64,000 nucleotides of DNA from Selenomonas ruminantium subsp. ruminantium ATCC 12561 (lineage in GTDB: Bacteria > Bacillota > Negativicutes > Selenomonadales > Selenomonadaceae). Shown piece by piece: positions 27,026-35,987 of this stretch. Both the position numbers and the translations under genes were made by a program. Under the pieces are notes generated by a model. It was not told the DNA's origin, did no database searches, and was given only the letters and a program-made list of their open reading frames with translations. How positions within the stretch are numbered: position 1 is the first letter of the stretch; every line of letters starts with the position of its first letter. The stretch lies in the NCBI RefSeq assembly GCF_000424065.1, contig NZ_AUJE01000017.1, positions 19,745 to 83,744 of the forward strand. Direction: 5' to 3'.

Positions 27026-29604
27026 GCCTGTCCTGCCTCCCTTTTCGCCTGCTCCTGCAGTTTATAGAGTTCATTCATGGCCTCGAGCGGGGTCATGGTC
27101 ATTACGTCAAGTGCGAGCAGCTTGTCGCTCAGGCTGTTTGCAAAGAGCGACCCCATCATATCCATGGACGCCGGGGCCTGCTTGGCATTTTCCGTTGCGG
27201 GCACAGCGGTGGCCGCTTCCGACTCGAGTTCAGCGAGAATATCCTCCGCCCGCTTGGTCACACTCTTAGGAAGCCCCGCCAACCGCGCCACATGGATACC
27301 ATAGGACTTATCTGCCGCCCCGGGCACAATGCGCCGCAGGAAGGCCACCTGTGTGCCGCGCTCCTTTACCGCCACGCAGTAATTCTTGACGATATCGTCT
27401 TCCAAATCCGTGAGTTCATGGTAATGTGTCGCAAAGAGGGTCTTGGCATGAATTTTCTGCTCGATATGTTCAATCACGGCGCGGGCAATGCTCATGCCGT
27501 CAAAGGTACTCGTGCCGCGGCCGATTTCATCGAGAATTACCAGACTGTTCTTCGTGGCGTATTTGAGTATCTGCGCCACTTCGTTCATCTCCACCATAAA
27601 GGTACTCTGCCCGCTGACGAGGTCATCACTGGCGCCGATACGGGTAAAGATTCTATCCACCGGCGAAATCGTTGCCTCGCGGGCGGGAATAAAGCTGCCA
27701 ATCTGCGCCATCAGTGTAAGGAGCGCCGTCTGCCGCATATAGGTGGATTTACCCGCCATGTTCGGCCCGGTAATCAGCATGATTTCACAGCTGCTATGGT
27801 TGAGTTTCGTGTCATTGGGCACAAAAAGGTCGCGCGTCAGAATCCGTTCCACGAGCGGGTGACGGCCGTCCTTGATATCAATCTCGCCGTTATTTGCCAT
27901 ACGGGGGCGTACATAGTTATAGGCAACGGCCGCCTCTGCCAAGCTGCTCAGCACATCGACAATGGCGATTTCATGGGCCGTGCCCTGAATCTCCGTCAGG
28001 CGGCTCTTGACGACCTCGCGCACCTCGGTAAAGAGGTTGTACTCAATGCTGACAATCTTTTCCTGTGCGCCGAGAATCTTGGTTTCAAATTCCTTGAGTT
28101 CCTCGGTGATATAGCGCTCGGCGTTAGCCAGTGTCTGCTTGCGGATATACCTGTCCGGCACCAAATCCGCGCCGCTGTGGCGCACTTCGATATAATAGCC
28201 AAAAACCTTGTTGTAACCGATTTTGAGCGAGCGAATACCGGTTTCTTCCTTCTCCCGCTCCTCGATTTCCTGCAGCATGGATTTGCTGTCGTGGGCAATG
28301 CGGCGGTATTCGTCCAAATCGGCATTATAGCCAGTCTTGATAATGCCGCCATCCCGCAGGGAAATCCCCGGTTCATCCACGATGGCACGCTGCAGTAAAT
28401 CCACCAAATCGTCGAACACATGAATATTCTGCTGACAGTTTACCAGCACATTAGCCTGCACACTCGCCATCTTGTTTTTGATAGCCGGCAGGCTCATCAG
28501 GGAAATCTTCAGCGCAATTAAATCGCGGGCGTTAGCCGTGCCCACTTCAATACGCGTAAGCAGGCGCTCAAAGTCGTGAATATCCTTGCAGGCTTCCCTC
28601 AGCCCCCCGCGCAGGGCAAAGTCCTTTGTGAGTTCTTCCACCGCATCCAAACGCTGATTGATGGGCAGGATATTCAACAGCGGATATTCGAGCCATTTTT
28701 TCAGCAGGCGGCTGCCCATAGCCGTATTGGTGAAATCGAGCACATCGAGCAGGGTATCCTTCTTGCCTCCGTCCCGCAGATTGCGCGTGATTTCGAGGTT
28801 CCGCAGGGTATAGGTATCAATGACGAGATTTTCCGAGGCATCCAGAAAAGCCAGCTGATTGAGGTGGGTTAAGTCCGTCATCACCGTATCATGGAGATAA
28901 TCCAACAGCGTGGCCACAGCCTCTTTTGCCCCTTCGTCAGCCGGACGGACATCCGCGGCAAAATGCTCGATAATGCGATCCTCTACAGCCGCCGAAACCT
29001 CGGCAATACGGGTATAGGACGTTGCCGGCAGGCGCAAGTCCGTAAATTCCTTGAGCCGTTCCATAAAGGAGGGCTGCCCCACCACCAAAAGTTCCGGCAT
29101 CGCCAAACGGTAAAGTTCATCATAAAGCATCTGTTCCCGGCTGCCGCCGCCATAAAGGCCATAGAAACATTCACCGGTGGAAATATCGGCGCCTGCTAAG
29201 ATAATCTGCTCACCCTTTTCATAGACAAGGGCAATATAGTTGTTGGCCGAATCCTTGAGCGCGGATTCAGACAGTACCGTACCCGGCGTGATGATCTTGA
29301 TGATTTCACGCTTGGTCAGCCCCTTGGCCTTGGGGTCGCCAATCTGCTCGGCAATGGCCACCTTATAGCCGCGGCTCACGAGCTTATTGATATAGCCTTC
29401 AGCCGCATGATAGGGCACGCCGCACATGGGCGCCTTATCCGTATTGCCGCTGCGGCTTGTAAGCGTCAGACTCAGTTCCTTGGACACAATACGGGCGTCG
29501 TCAAAGAACATTTCATAGAAATCCCCCAACCGGAAAAATAAAATGGCCTCAGGATGCTGTTCCTTCGTAGCCAAATATTGCTGCATCATGGGCGTAAGTT
29601 CCAT
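27022..29604 (-). CDS. mutS: DNA mismatch repair protein MutS
   Basis: An 860-residue mismatch-binding ATPase. The N-terminal domain carries the mismatch-wedge motif FFRLGDFYEMFFDDA. The connector, lever and clamp regions follow. The ATPase has Walker A GPNMAGKST, then DEIGRGTSTFDG and the helix-turn-helix dimer contact at the C terminus. The last residues (NELYKLQEQAKRE) resemble the tail found in Firmicutes MutS proteins. ATG 29604 has GGAGGTG upstream. It forms an operon with mutL and the RsmJ-like gene. Confidence 0.97.
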   Translation of the reverse strand: MELTPMMQQYLATKEQHPEAILFFRLGDFYEMFFDDARIVSKELSLTLTSRSGNTDKAPMCGVPYHAAEGYINKLVSRGYKVAIAEQIGDPKAKGLTKREIIKIITPGTVLSESALKDSANNYIALVYEKGEQIILAGADISTGECFYGLYGGGSREQMLYDELYRLAMPELLVVGQPSFMERLKEFTDLRLPATSYTRIAEVSAAVEDRIIEHFAADVRPADEGAKEAVATLLDYLHDTVMTDLTHLNQLAFLDASENLVIDTYTLRNLEITRNLRDGGKKDTLLDVLDFTNTAMGSRLLKKWLEYPLLNILPINQRLDAVEELTKDFALRGGLREACKDIHDFERLLTRIEVGTANARDLIALKISLMSLPAIKNKMASVQANVLVNCQQNIHVFDDLVDLLQRAIVDEPGISLRDGGIIKTGYNADLDEYRRIAHDSKSMLQEIEEREKEETGIRSLKIGYNKVFGYYIEVRHSGADLVPDRYIRKQTLANAERYITEELKEFETKILGAQEKIVSIEYNLFTEVREVVKSRLTEIQGTAHEIAIVDVLSSLAEAAVAYNYVRPRMANNGEIDIKDGRHPLVERILTRDLFVPNDTKLNHSSCEIMLITGPNMAGKSTYMRQTALLTLMAQIGSFIPAREATISPVDRIFTRIGASDDLVSGQSTFMVEMNEVAQILKYATKNSLVILDEIGRGTSTFDGMSIARAVIEHIEQKIHAKTLFATHYHELTDLEDDIVKNYCVAVKERGTQVAFLRRIVPGAADKSYGIHVARLAGLPKSVTKRAEDILAELESEAATAVPATENAKQAPASMDMMGSLFANSLSDKLLALDVMTMTPLEAMNELYKLQEQAKREAGQA

Positions 29605-29647
29605 GTAAGCGCTGCACCTCCACTAAAATCCCAAAAACGATAAACAT

Positions 29648-29687
29648 AAAAAACGGCAGAAGCTCCCTCACCTGAGGGAGCTCTCCG
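29648..29687 (-). terminator. Terminator after miaB
   Basis: Perfect nine-base arms AGCTCCCTC/GAGGGAGCT, extended by CGG/CCG pairs (29654-29687), with a run of T on the minus strand. It starts just past the miaB stop. Confidence 0.8.
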
Positions 29688-29692
29688 TACTA

Positions 29693-31042
29693 TTATACAC
29701 GAATACCTTTTAACACCCAGGTCTGCGGGTGCGTAATCTTCACACTGATAAAATCACCGGGCTGCTCATCCTGATGATTGAAAAGCACGATTTTATTCGT
29801 ACGAGTGTGGCCTGTCCAGACGGAATCATCATTCTTACTGGGGCCTTCGACCATAACTTCCATAACCGAATCGAGTAACGCCTGATTCTTCTCTAAGCTG
29901 ATTTGATTCTGCACCGCCATCAAGGCGTTGAGCCGTTCCTTCTTCACCGCATCGTCCACCTGATTGTCCATCGTGGCCGCCGGCGTACCGCTGCGCTTGG
30001 AATAGATAAAGGTATAGGCCGAATCATAGCGGATTTCCTTCAGGAAGTCCAGCATCTGTGCAAAATCTTCTTCCGTTTCTCCCGGGAAGCCCACAATAAG
30101 GTCCGTTGTAAGTGATGCTTGCGGCAGGCGGGCACGGATTTTGCGCACAAGTTCCTTATAGCTTTCCACCGTATAAACGCGGTTCATGGCCTTCAGCAGA
30201 TGATTGCTGCCATACTGCACCGGCAGATGGATATGCTCGCAAAGGTGCTCGCCTGTAGCAATGGCTTCAATCACTTCGTCGCTCAAGTCCTTGGGATGTG
30301 AGGTCATAAAGCGCACCCGCTTGATGCCTTCCACCTTGTCCACCATCTTTAAGAGTTCCGCAAAGGTCGCGAGTTTATGGTCCTTGCCATAGGAGTTGAC
30401 GTTCTGGCCTAACAGGGTGACTTCCTTATAGCCCTGTGCCACAGCCTGCTCGACTTCCTTCACCACATCTTCGGGACGGCGGCTGCGCTCCCGCCCGCGC
30501 ACATAGGGAACAATACAGTAGGTGCAGAAGTTGTTGCAGCCATACATGATAGGAATCCAGGCCGACAGTTTGCCATCACGGGCCACACGGTGGTCTTCCG
30601 CGATAGCCGGTGCTGTCTTGGCATCCAATTCCGTATTGACCACATGACCACGTTCACGTTCGATTTCCTGCACAACCGCGTTGAGTTCATGCACCTTGCC
30701 CGTGCCGAGCACGAAGTCGATATGCGACGCCCGCTTGATGAGCTTGTCGCTTTCCTTCTGCGCCATGCAGCCGGTGATGCCGAAAATCAGCTTAGGATTC
30801 TTACGCTTGATGTTCTTGATTTCCCCAATTTTACCATAGACCTTGTCCTCCGCCGTTTCGCGTACGGCGCAGGTATTGATGATGAGAAGGTCAGCATCTT
30901 CCATCGGCGCATCATCAGCTAAGCGCTCATAGCCGATATCGGCCAGCTGCCCGGCCATGCGCTCGGCATCGGCAACATTCATCTGACAGCCATAAACCAA
31001 AAATTTGACATAGCGCTGGGCTTTGCCATCTATAATCTTCAT
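29693..31042 (-). CDS. miaB: tRNA-2-methylthio-N6-dimethylallyladenosine synthase
   Basis: A 449-residue radical-SAM methylthiotransferase that adds the methylthio group to i6A37 of tRNAs. The N-terminal UPF0004 domain begins FLVYGCQMNVADAE, with further cysteines in NTCAVRETAED and GCMAQKE. The radical SAM cluster motif is CNNFCTYCIVPYVRGRERSR. A C-terminal TRAM domain (about 385-449) ends the protein. The start ATG 31042 has only a poor Shine-Dalgarno sequence, but the length fits. It stands apart from mutS, separated by a terminator. Confidence 0.95.
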   Translation of the reverse strand: MKIIDGKAQRYVKFLVYGCQMNVADAERMAGQLADIGYERLADDAPMEDADLLIINTCAVRETAEDKVYGKIGEIKNIKRKNPKLIFGITGCMAQKESDKLIKRASHIDFVLGTGKVHELNAVVQEIERERGHVVNTELDAKTAPAIAEDHRVARDGKLSAWIPIMYGCNNFCTYCIVPYVRGRERSRRPEDVVKEVEQAVAQGYKEVTLLGQNVNSYGKDHKLATFAELLKMVDKVEGIKRVRFMTSHPKDLSDEVIEAIATGEHLCEHIHLPVQYGSNHLLKAMNRVYTVESYKELVRKIRARLPQASLTTDLIVGFPGETEEDFAQMLDFLKEIRYDSAYTFIYSKRSGTPAATMDNQVDDAVKKERLNALMAVQNQISLEKNQALLDSVMEVMVEGPSKNDDSVWTGHTRTNKIVLFNHQDEQPGDFISVKITHPQTWVLKGIRV

Positions 31043-31169
31043 ACTTATTTATTCAGTCCTTTTACACAATCTAACTCGATATATCATTGTAACAAAAGAA
31101 CCCTGTTTTGTCTATGCGAAGGAAAAATATTACCAGCCCCGCAGGCATCTTAGCCTTTACATGTAATGC

Positions 31170-31257
31170 AAGAAAACAGCCCGATGGCTGATGATGCTTT
31201 CCCGGTGCGTTAGGCAAGCCTGCATAAGCATAGGGAAAGTATTATCAGCCATCGGGC
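31170..31257 (-). terminator. Large hairpin terminator after cheV
   Basis: Arms of about 24 bases (31179-31203 and 31233-31257) match except for two positions and begin GCCCGATGGCTGAT. On the minus strand the hairpin is followed by TGTTTTCTT. The unusual arm length also makes it a candidate repeat element. The rest of 31043-31286 shows nothing else. Confidence 0.65.
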
Positions 31258-31286
31258 GTCTTATCACACGGATATGTCAACCAATC

Positions 31287-32240
31287 TTATTCTTCATCTG
31301 CATCGGGGTCTTTGATGGGCACCCCAAACACGAGATTGTCCAAAAGTCCAATCAGCTGATTGATTTCCGGCTTGGCAATCTGTCCGGAAGCCCCCAGCTG
31401 TTCGCCCTTGATGCGCATTTCCTCACTGATCAGCGAGGAGAACAGTACCAGTGGCACCTGTCCAAGCGTTTCATCTTCACGCACCAATTTGAGCAGGCGA
31501 TGACCATCCATCTTGGGCATCTCGACATCGGAGATAATCACGCGCACATGCTCTTCGATTTTGCCCGGCTTCTTGGCCAGACCCTGCAGATAATCCCAGG
31601 CATCCTGACCATTACCGAAGTCACGGACATAACGATAGCCGGATTCATGCAGCGTCGTAACGAGCAAATCGCGCAGCATCGGCGAATCTTCTGCCACAAC
31701 AACATGAACGTCGGCGCGTTTGCTCTTGACATCTTCCGGTGCCTCTTCATACGTCGTCAGTTTCGCATTGATTTCCGGATTGATTTCCGCAATAATCGTC
31801 TCAAAGTCAATAAGCAGGACAATGCGGTCTTCCATCTTGATAATGCCAACTACACGGGACTGGTCGCCAACTTCCGGAGCCGGCTCCATATCCTTCCAGG
31901 AAATGCGATGAATGCGGGAAACATTTTCTACCAAAAAACCAATGTTATAATTATTGATTTCCGTCACAATGACATTGCGCGGTTCTGCCTTGGACTGCAC
32001 ATTCAGGCATCGCGGCAGATTTACCAAAGGAATTGCTTTGCCACGCAGGGTGAACAGACCATCAATATAGGGATGAGCCTGCGGCATAGCCGTCACCGGT
32101 GGACAGGTAATTACCTCGCGTACCTTTGCCACGTTGATGCCATAGTTAACTTGTCCAATGCTGAATTCCACAATTTCAAATTCATTAGTGCCAGTTTCCA
32201 GCAAGATTCCTTTCTTGTCTCCACTCGTTTCTGCTGCCAT
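31287..32240 (-). CDS. cheV: Chemotaxis protein CheV (CheW-receiver fusion)
   Basis: A 317-residue coupling protein. The N-terminal CheW-like domain (about 15-165) contains FEIVEFSIGQVNYGINVAKV. The C-terminal receiver (about 180-310) contains VVAEDSPMLRDLL and the phospho-accepting Asp in IISDVEMPKMDGH. CheV links chemoreceptors to CheA and adjusts gain through receiver phosphorylation. No other chemotaxis gene is nearby. ATG 32240 has GGGGGCGAAG upstream. The presence of CheV suggests a motile cell, which fits Selenomonas-like bacteria. Confidence 0.93.
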   Translation of the reverse strand: MAAETSGDKKGILLETGTNEFEIVEFSIGQVNYGINVAKVREVITCPPVTAMPQAHPYIDGLFTLRGKAIPLVNLPRCLNVQSKAEPRNVIVTEINNYNIGFLVENVSRIHRISWKDMEPAPEVGDQSRVVGIIKMEDRIVLLIDFETIIAEINPEINAKLTTYEEAPEDVKSKRADVHVVVAEDSPMLRDLLVTTLHESGYRYVRDFGNGQDAWDYLQGLAKKPGKIEEHVRVIISDVEMPKMDGHRLLKLVREDETLGQVPLVLFSSLISEEMRIKGEQLGASGQIAKPEINQLIGLLDNLVFGVPIKDPDADEE

Positions 32241-32351
32241 CTACTTCGCCCCCATCTATATTTTATATCCCATCAAATTCATCTCTAGCTTTTTAATTCG
32301 CCCTTTGCGGGTAAATTCCTTCAACTGTTGAAAAAATTTGCTTGAATTTGT

Positions 32352-33230
32352 TTAATTTTCTTTTAGATAGGTCCAGCCATCTTCTTCCACAATGCGATTT
32401 TCCCGCAAAAGATGACCCAAAGCCCGCTTGAACGCAGCCTTGGAAATGCCAAACTTGTCGCGGATAACCTCTGGGGAGGATTCGTCACTGTAAGGCATTT
32501 TGCCATTGCGATTACGCAAAAGCTCCATGATTTTTTCCGCATCCGTAATGAGTGCCTTTTCCTTGCTCTCCTTTAACGAAGCATTCAGGCGGCCGTCATC
32601 GCGGATATAGGTAACACGGGCCGTGACCACCTGCCCGACTTTGGGGCGGGACTGCGGATTCATTTCCTTATTGGCGATAAAGACAATATAGCGTTCTTCG
32701 CTGAACAGGAAGGCTCCGGCATCGGTATAGTTGTAAATCGCACCGGTGACCATCTGCCCTTTTTTGACGCCCTTGGCCGGCTGGGAGGCGCGGCGCATTT
32801 CGTCTTCGACTTCCATGGTGACGGCCAGTCTGCCCGACTTATCGGTGTATAGCTTTGCCCAGACCACTTCACCAATCTGCGGACGACCGCGCATACCCGC
32901 ATAGGGCATGAAGATGCCGCGTTCCGCGCCTACATCAACAAACGCACCATCGCGGCTCACGTTGATGACCTTCAGGCGGGCAATCTGCCCTTCCTTCATC
33001 TTCGGCACCCGCATGCTGGCGGTCAGCTTGCGGTTCGGGTCAAGGTACAGAAACACTTCCACTTCATCACCGATATTTACCGGATGGGTCTGCTGATTCT
33101 TATGCAGCAAAATATCATCATTGGTATTGCCGGTTTCCGCATCGAGGAAGGCGCCCAACTCCGACTCACGCACCACCTTCAGCGTGGCCACTGTGCTCGG
33201 GCCGTATTTTTTCTTACGTTGTTCTTCCAT
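32352..33230 (-). CDS. cvfB: CvfB-like S1-domain RNA-binding protein
   Basis: A 292-residue protein with three S1-type OB repeats (about 8-70, 75-140 and 155-220) and a C-terminal winged helix (about 225-290; VIRDKFGISKAAFKRALGHL). This order is that of CvfB/YitL proteins, which bind RNA and affect virulence and gene expression in staphylococci. It starts 11 bases after the rsfS stop, so it is probably the last gene of the obg-proBA-nadD cluster transcript. Confidence 0.85.
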   Translation of the reverse strand: MEEQRKKKYGPSTVATLKVVRESELGAFLDAETGNTNDDILLHKNQQTHPVNIGDEVEVFLYLDPNRKLTASMRVPKMKEGQIARLKVINVSRDGAFVDVGAERGIFMPYAGMRGRPQIGEVVWAKLYTDKSGRLAVTMEVEDEMRRASQPAKGVKKGQMVTGAIYNYTDAGAFLFSEERYIVFIANKEMNPQSRPKVGQVVTARVTYIRDDGRLNASLKESKEKALITDAEKIMELLRNRNGKMPYSDESSPEVIRDKFGISKAAFKRALGHLLRENRIVEEDGWTYLKEN

Positions 33231-33241
33231 AACGGCCTCAA

Positions 33242-33586
33242 TCAGTCTTCATAGACGGACAGCTTGGCATCACCCCAAAGCTGTTCCAGTGCATAGTATT
33301 CACGGGCTTCCTGCATGAAGACATGGGCAACCACATCACCGAAGTCCAGCAGCACCCATTCGCCTTCCCGGTAGCCTTCCTTGTGGTTAAATTCCACACC
33401 GGCCTCCCCCAGTTCATCTTCGATATTGTCGGCAATCGCGCGTACCTGCGTTGCCGTATTGGCCGAACAAATCACAAAATAATCCGTGGACGGGGAGATT
33501 TCCCGCATATCCATCACCACAATATCACGCGCTTTTTTGTCGCTGGCTGCCTTGCAGATTGCCTGGCTCATTTCTTCAATCGTCAT
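33242..33586 (-). CDS. rsfS: Ribosomal silencing factor RsfS
   Basis: A 114-residue member of the RsfS/YbeB/Iojap family. It binds ribosomal protein uL14 and blocks subunit joining in poor growth conditions. Typical segments are DIVVMDMREISPSTDYFVIC and GEWVLLDFGDVVAHVF. ATG 33586 follows TTGGAGGATTTTAC. It lies in the usual order after nadD, yqeK and an LCP gene. Confidence 0.95.
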   Translation of the reverse strand: MTIEEMSQAICKAASDKKARDIVVMDMREISPSTDYFVICSANTATQVRAIADNIEDELGEAGVEFNHKEGYREGEWVLLDFGDVVAHVFMQEAREYYALEQLWGDAKLSVYED

Positions 33587-33622
33587 GTAAAATCCTCCAA
33601 TCGATATATCATTATCCTATCA

Positions 33623-34636
33623 TCATTCCTTGGCGCCTGCCTCAGGGAAAAGTTCTTTCATTCGCTGCTCCATCGCCGTATCGTCAATCACCCAAATCGA
33701 AGGGTCATCGGCGGCAGGCTCACCGGGCAGAATAATGCTCTCCGGCGCTACATTGCTCAAATGCCGCAAGGTATTAGCCAGATACATGGAATCAAAGATT
33801 TCTGCACTGGTTTCCACCCGCTGCTTAATGATGTCCGCAATAACGGGCAGCTTCGTCAGTGTCTTAAACTGCAGGAGATTCTGGTAAAGTGCCTTACAGA
33901 AACGCTGCTGGCGCTGCATACGGCCCAAATCGTTCAAATCATCACTGCGATAGCGCAGATACCCCTGCGCCTGTCTGCCATCTAAATGCTGATAGCCCTG
34001 TGGCAGATGAATGGCAATGCCCCCCTCGGCATCGTCGTAGTTCATATCCTCTTCCACATAAATATCCACGCCGCCAATAGCATCGATAAGCTCGCTAAAG
34101 ACCTGCATATCGAGCACAATATACTGGTGAATGGAGATCCCCAGCAGCGCATTGACCTGACGAGTCATCAGGGGCGCACCGCCCAGGGCATAAAGATATT
34201 TCATCTTCATCTGCTCACGGCTCCCCGTAACATTCACCCAGGTATCCTGCGGAATGTGGATAAAGCGCAGCTTGCCCGTGCTGTTTTCAAAACTGGCTAC
34301 GACTATGCCATCGGCCTTCTTTTCCGTGCTGCCATCAGTATCCACGCCTTCATCAAGCCCTACAATCAGCACATTGGTATAACCATCAAACCGCGGGTCT
34401 ATCTGTCCCCGCCTTGCCTGCTGGCGCTGGCTGTAACCATCATACATGGCCTGGTATTCCTGATTGATGCGGGCGCCCAGCGAAACCAGCGCATAACCGG
34501 CAAAAAGTACACCGGTAAGCACCAGCCCTAGAAAAATCAACAAAATCAACAGCCGCAGACGTGCCCGCCGCCGTCTTTGCGCCAGCAGTTTACGTTTATG
34601 TTTTATATTTTGCTGGGTGACATTTATCTTGTCCAT
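33623..34636 (-). CDS. LytR-CpsA-Psr (LCP) family cell-wall ligase
   Basis: A 337-residue membrane-anchored protein: a very basic cytoplasmic N terminus (about 13-28, KRKLLAQRRRRARLRL), one membrane segment (about 29-50) and an external LCP domain (about 85-300). The family motifs NVLIVGLDEG and LRYRSDDLNDLGRMQRQQ, which holds the conserved Arg residues, are present. LCP enzymes transfer lipid-linked glycans to the wall. It sits between yqeK (12 bases) and rsfS. Confidence 0.9.
   Translation of the reverse strand: MDKINVTQQNIKHKRKLLAQRRRRARLRLLILLIFLGLVLTGVLFAGYALVSLGARINQEYQAMYDGYSQRQQARRGQIDPRFDGYTNVLIVGLDEGVDTDGSTEKKADGIVVASFENSTGKLRFIHIPQDTWVNVTGSREQMKMKYLYALGGAPLMTRQVNALLGISIHQYIVLDMQVFSELIDAIGGVDIYVEEDMNYDDAEGGIAIHLPQGYQHLDGRQAQGYLRYRSDDLNDLGRMQRQQRFCKALYQNLLQFKTLTKLPVIADIIKQRVETSAEIFDSMYLANTLRHLSNVAPESIILPGEPAADDPSIWVIDDTAMEQRMKELFPEAGAKE
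34158..34167. repeat. TGACGAGTCA palindrome inside the LCP gene
   Basis: A single copy of the TGACNNGTCA family. It falls in a different reading frame from the D-x-S copies elsewhere (it encodes part of MTRQV). Confidence 0.5.
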
Positions 34637-34648
34637 CGGCCTGACCTT

Positions 34649-35227
34649 CTATCTGTTAAGCAATATTTCATTTCTGGCAATCACCGTATTGGGATGAATC
34701 AGCCCGCCCTTTTGCAGGACAAAGGCAATAGACTGCGTAAGACCGGCCAGCACCATATCATCAAGGGAAACCGTTTGGGCAAGTTCACGCAAGCGCTCTA
34801 CACCAGGATAATCCCGGTTCGGTTCAATCATATCCGCAAACCAGATAATCTTATCCAGCTCCGTCATCTTCGCGCCGCCCACGGTATGACGCCAGATCGC
34901 CTGCTCAATCGCATGGTCGCTGACGCCGTATTTTTCCGTCACCAGCCGGGAACCTATATAGGCATGAAGCAGCAAAGGCATCTGCCGTTCAATATTGCCC
35001 ACCATAATCAGGCGTTTTTCCGCTTCGGCAATTAAATCCTCGTTGCGAAATTCCCGCGCACAATCGTGGAGAAGGCCGGCAATCTTAGCCTGCTCTTCGT
35101 CCACGCCAAAACGCCGGGCCAAAAACACCGCCGTCTCCGCTACGCCCAACGAGTGCTGATAGCGGGATGGTTTCAGGCTCTTTTCCAGTAATGCGCGCAT
35201 TTCTTCATAGCCCATAGCAAAACTCAT
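34649..35227 (-). CDS. yqeK: HD-domain hydrolase YqeK (Ap4A hydrolase family)
   Basis: A 192-residue HD phosphohydrolase. The metal-binding residues are in RYQHSLGVAETA, LLHDCARE and HAYIGSRL. YqeK proteins hydrolyse diadenosine tetraphosphate symmetrically. The start overlaps the nadD stop by four bases (ATGA), the usual coupling of these two genes in Firmicutes. Confidence 0.92.
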   Translation of the reverse strand: MSFAMGYEEMRALLEKSLKPSRYQHSLGVAETAVFLARRFGVDEEQAKIAGLLHDCAREFRNEDLIAEAEKRLIMVGNIERQMPLLLHAYIGSRLVTEKYGVSDHAIEQAIWRHTVGGAKMTELDKIIWFADMIEPNRDYPGVERLRELAQTVSLDDMVLAGLTQSIAFVLQKGGLIHPNTVIARNEILLNR

Positions 35228-35829
35228 TGATACAACCCTTCTTTTTCGATATATTCTGCAACTGCTTCTGGTACTAAATAACGAATGGACTTTCCCTGCG
35301 CAATACGCTGCCGGATAAGGGTTGAAGATATCTCCATACGCGGCACCTCGAGTTCATGAATACGCCTGCGTAACTCCGCACCAAAAAAATCCAGCAGCAT
35401 GTCCTCATCAAAAGGCACCTCCGGCCGGGTTGTGCCAATAAAATGGCAGGCCGCTGCCAATTCTTTCGGATGGTTCCAGGTGGGCAAATCGTTAATGGAA
35501 TCCGAGCCAGTGATAAAGAATAGTTCTGCCTCCTGCCCCAGACGTCTTTGCATTTCCTGCACCGTCCGCCACGAATAGGACGGCCCTTGCAGCTCCATTT
35601 CCAAAAGGTCAAGCGTAAAGAACGGATTATCAGCAATAGCCAGCTCCACCATCTTGATGCGCTGCTCTGCCGAGGCGATTTTCCGCCCCTGCTTGTGCGG
35701 CGGCTGCGCAGCAGGGATAAAGCGCACTTCGTCCAGTTGGAAAGCCTGCCGGGATTCCTCGGCAATATGCAAATGAGCCAGATGGATGGGGTCAAATGTA
35801 CCGCCCATCAGCCCGATTCGCTTTTTCAT
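35224..35829 (-). CDS. nadD: Nicotinate-nucleotide adenylyltransferase
   Basis: A 201-residue nucleotidyltransferase that makes deamido-NAD from nicotinate mononucleotide and ATP. The N terminus has GLMGGTFDPIHLAHLHIAEE with the (H/T)xxH site; the C-terminal SSTLIRQRIAQGKSIRYLVP is typical. ATG 35829 has GGAGG nine bases upstream; the frame extension to 35847 is not needed. Its ATG overlaps the stop codon of a 52-residue ORF by one base. Confidence 0.94.
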   Translation of the reverse strand: MKKRIGLMGGTFDPIHLAHLHIAEESRQAFQLDEVRFIPAAQPPHKQGRKIASAEQRIKMVELAIADNPFFTLDLLEMELQGPSYSWRTVQEMQRRLGQEAELFFITGSDSINDLPTWNHPKELAAACHFIGTTRPEVPFDEDMLLDFFGAELRRRIHELEVPRMEISSTLIRQRIAQGKSIRYLVPEAVAEYIEKEGLYQ

Positions 35830-35987
35830 CACCGGATTCCTCCCCATACATAAAGCAACAGATATACTGCCGCTACCGTCAATAATATTAGCACTACTGC
35901 CTGAGCATAGTCCTTGCTGTCATGCGCCCCTTTGGGGGTAGACAGATACTGGCGCATAGCCCGGTAATAGCCCTGCAAATGAAACAT
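35829..35987 (-). CDS. 52-residue single-membrane-segment protein, unknown function
   Basis: A complete small ORF between proA and nadD. Its ATG (35985-35987) overlaps the proA stop (TGATG) and its stop overlaps the nadD ATG in the same way, so it is translationally coupled on both sides. The nadD Shine-Dalgarno sequence lies within its last codons. The peptide begins MFHLQGYYRAMRQYLSTPKG, has a charged middle (HDSKD) and one hydrophobic segment (about 30-47, AVVLILLTVAAVYLLLYV). It is predicted to be a small inner-membrane protein. I do not recognise the family. Confidence 0.75.
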   Translation of the reverse strand: MFHLQGYYRAMRQYLSTPKGAHDSKDYAQAVVLILLTVAAVYLLLYVWGGIR

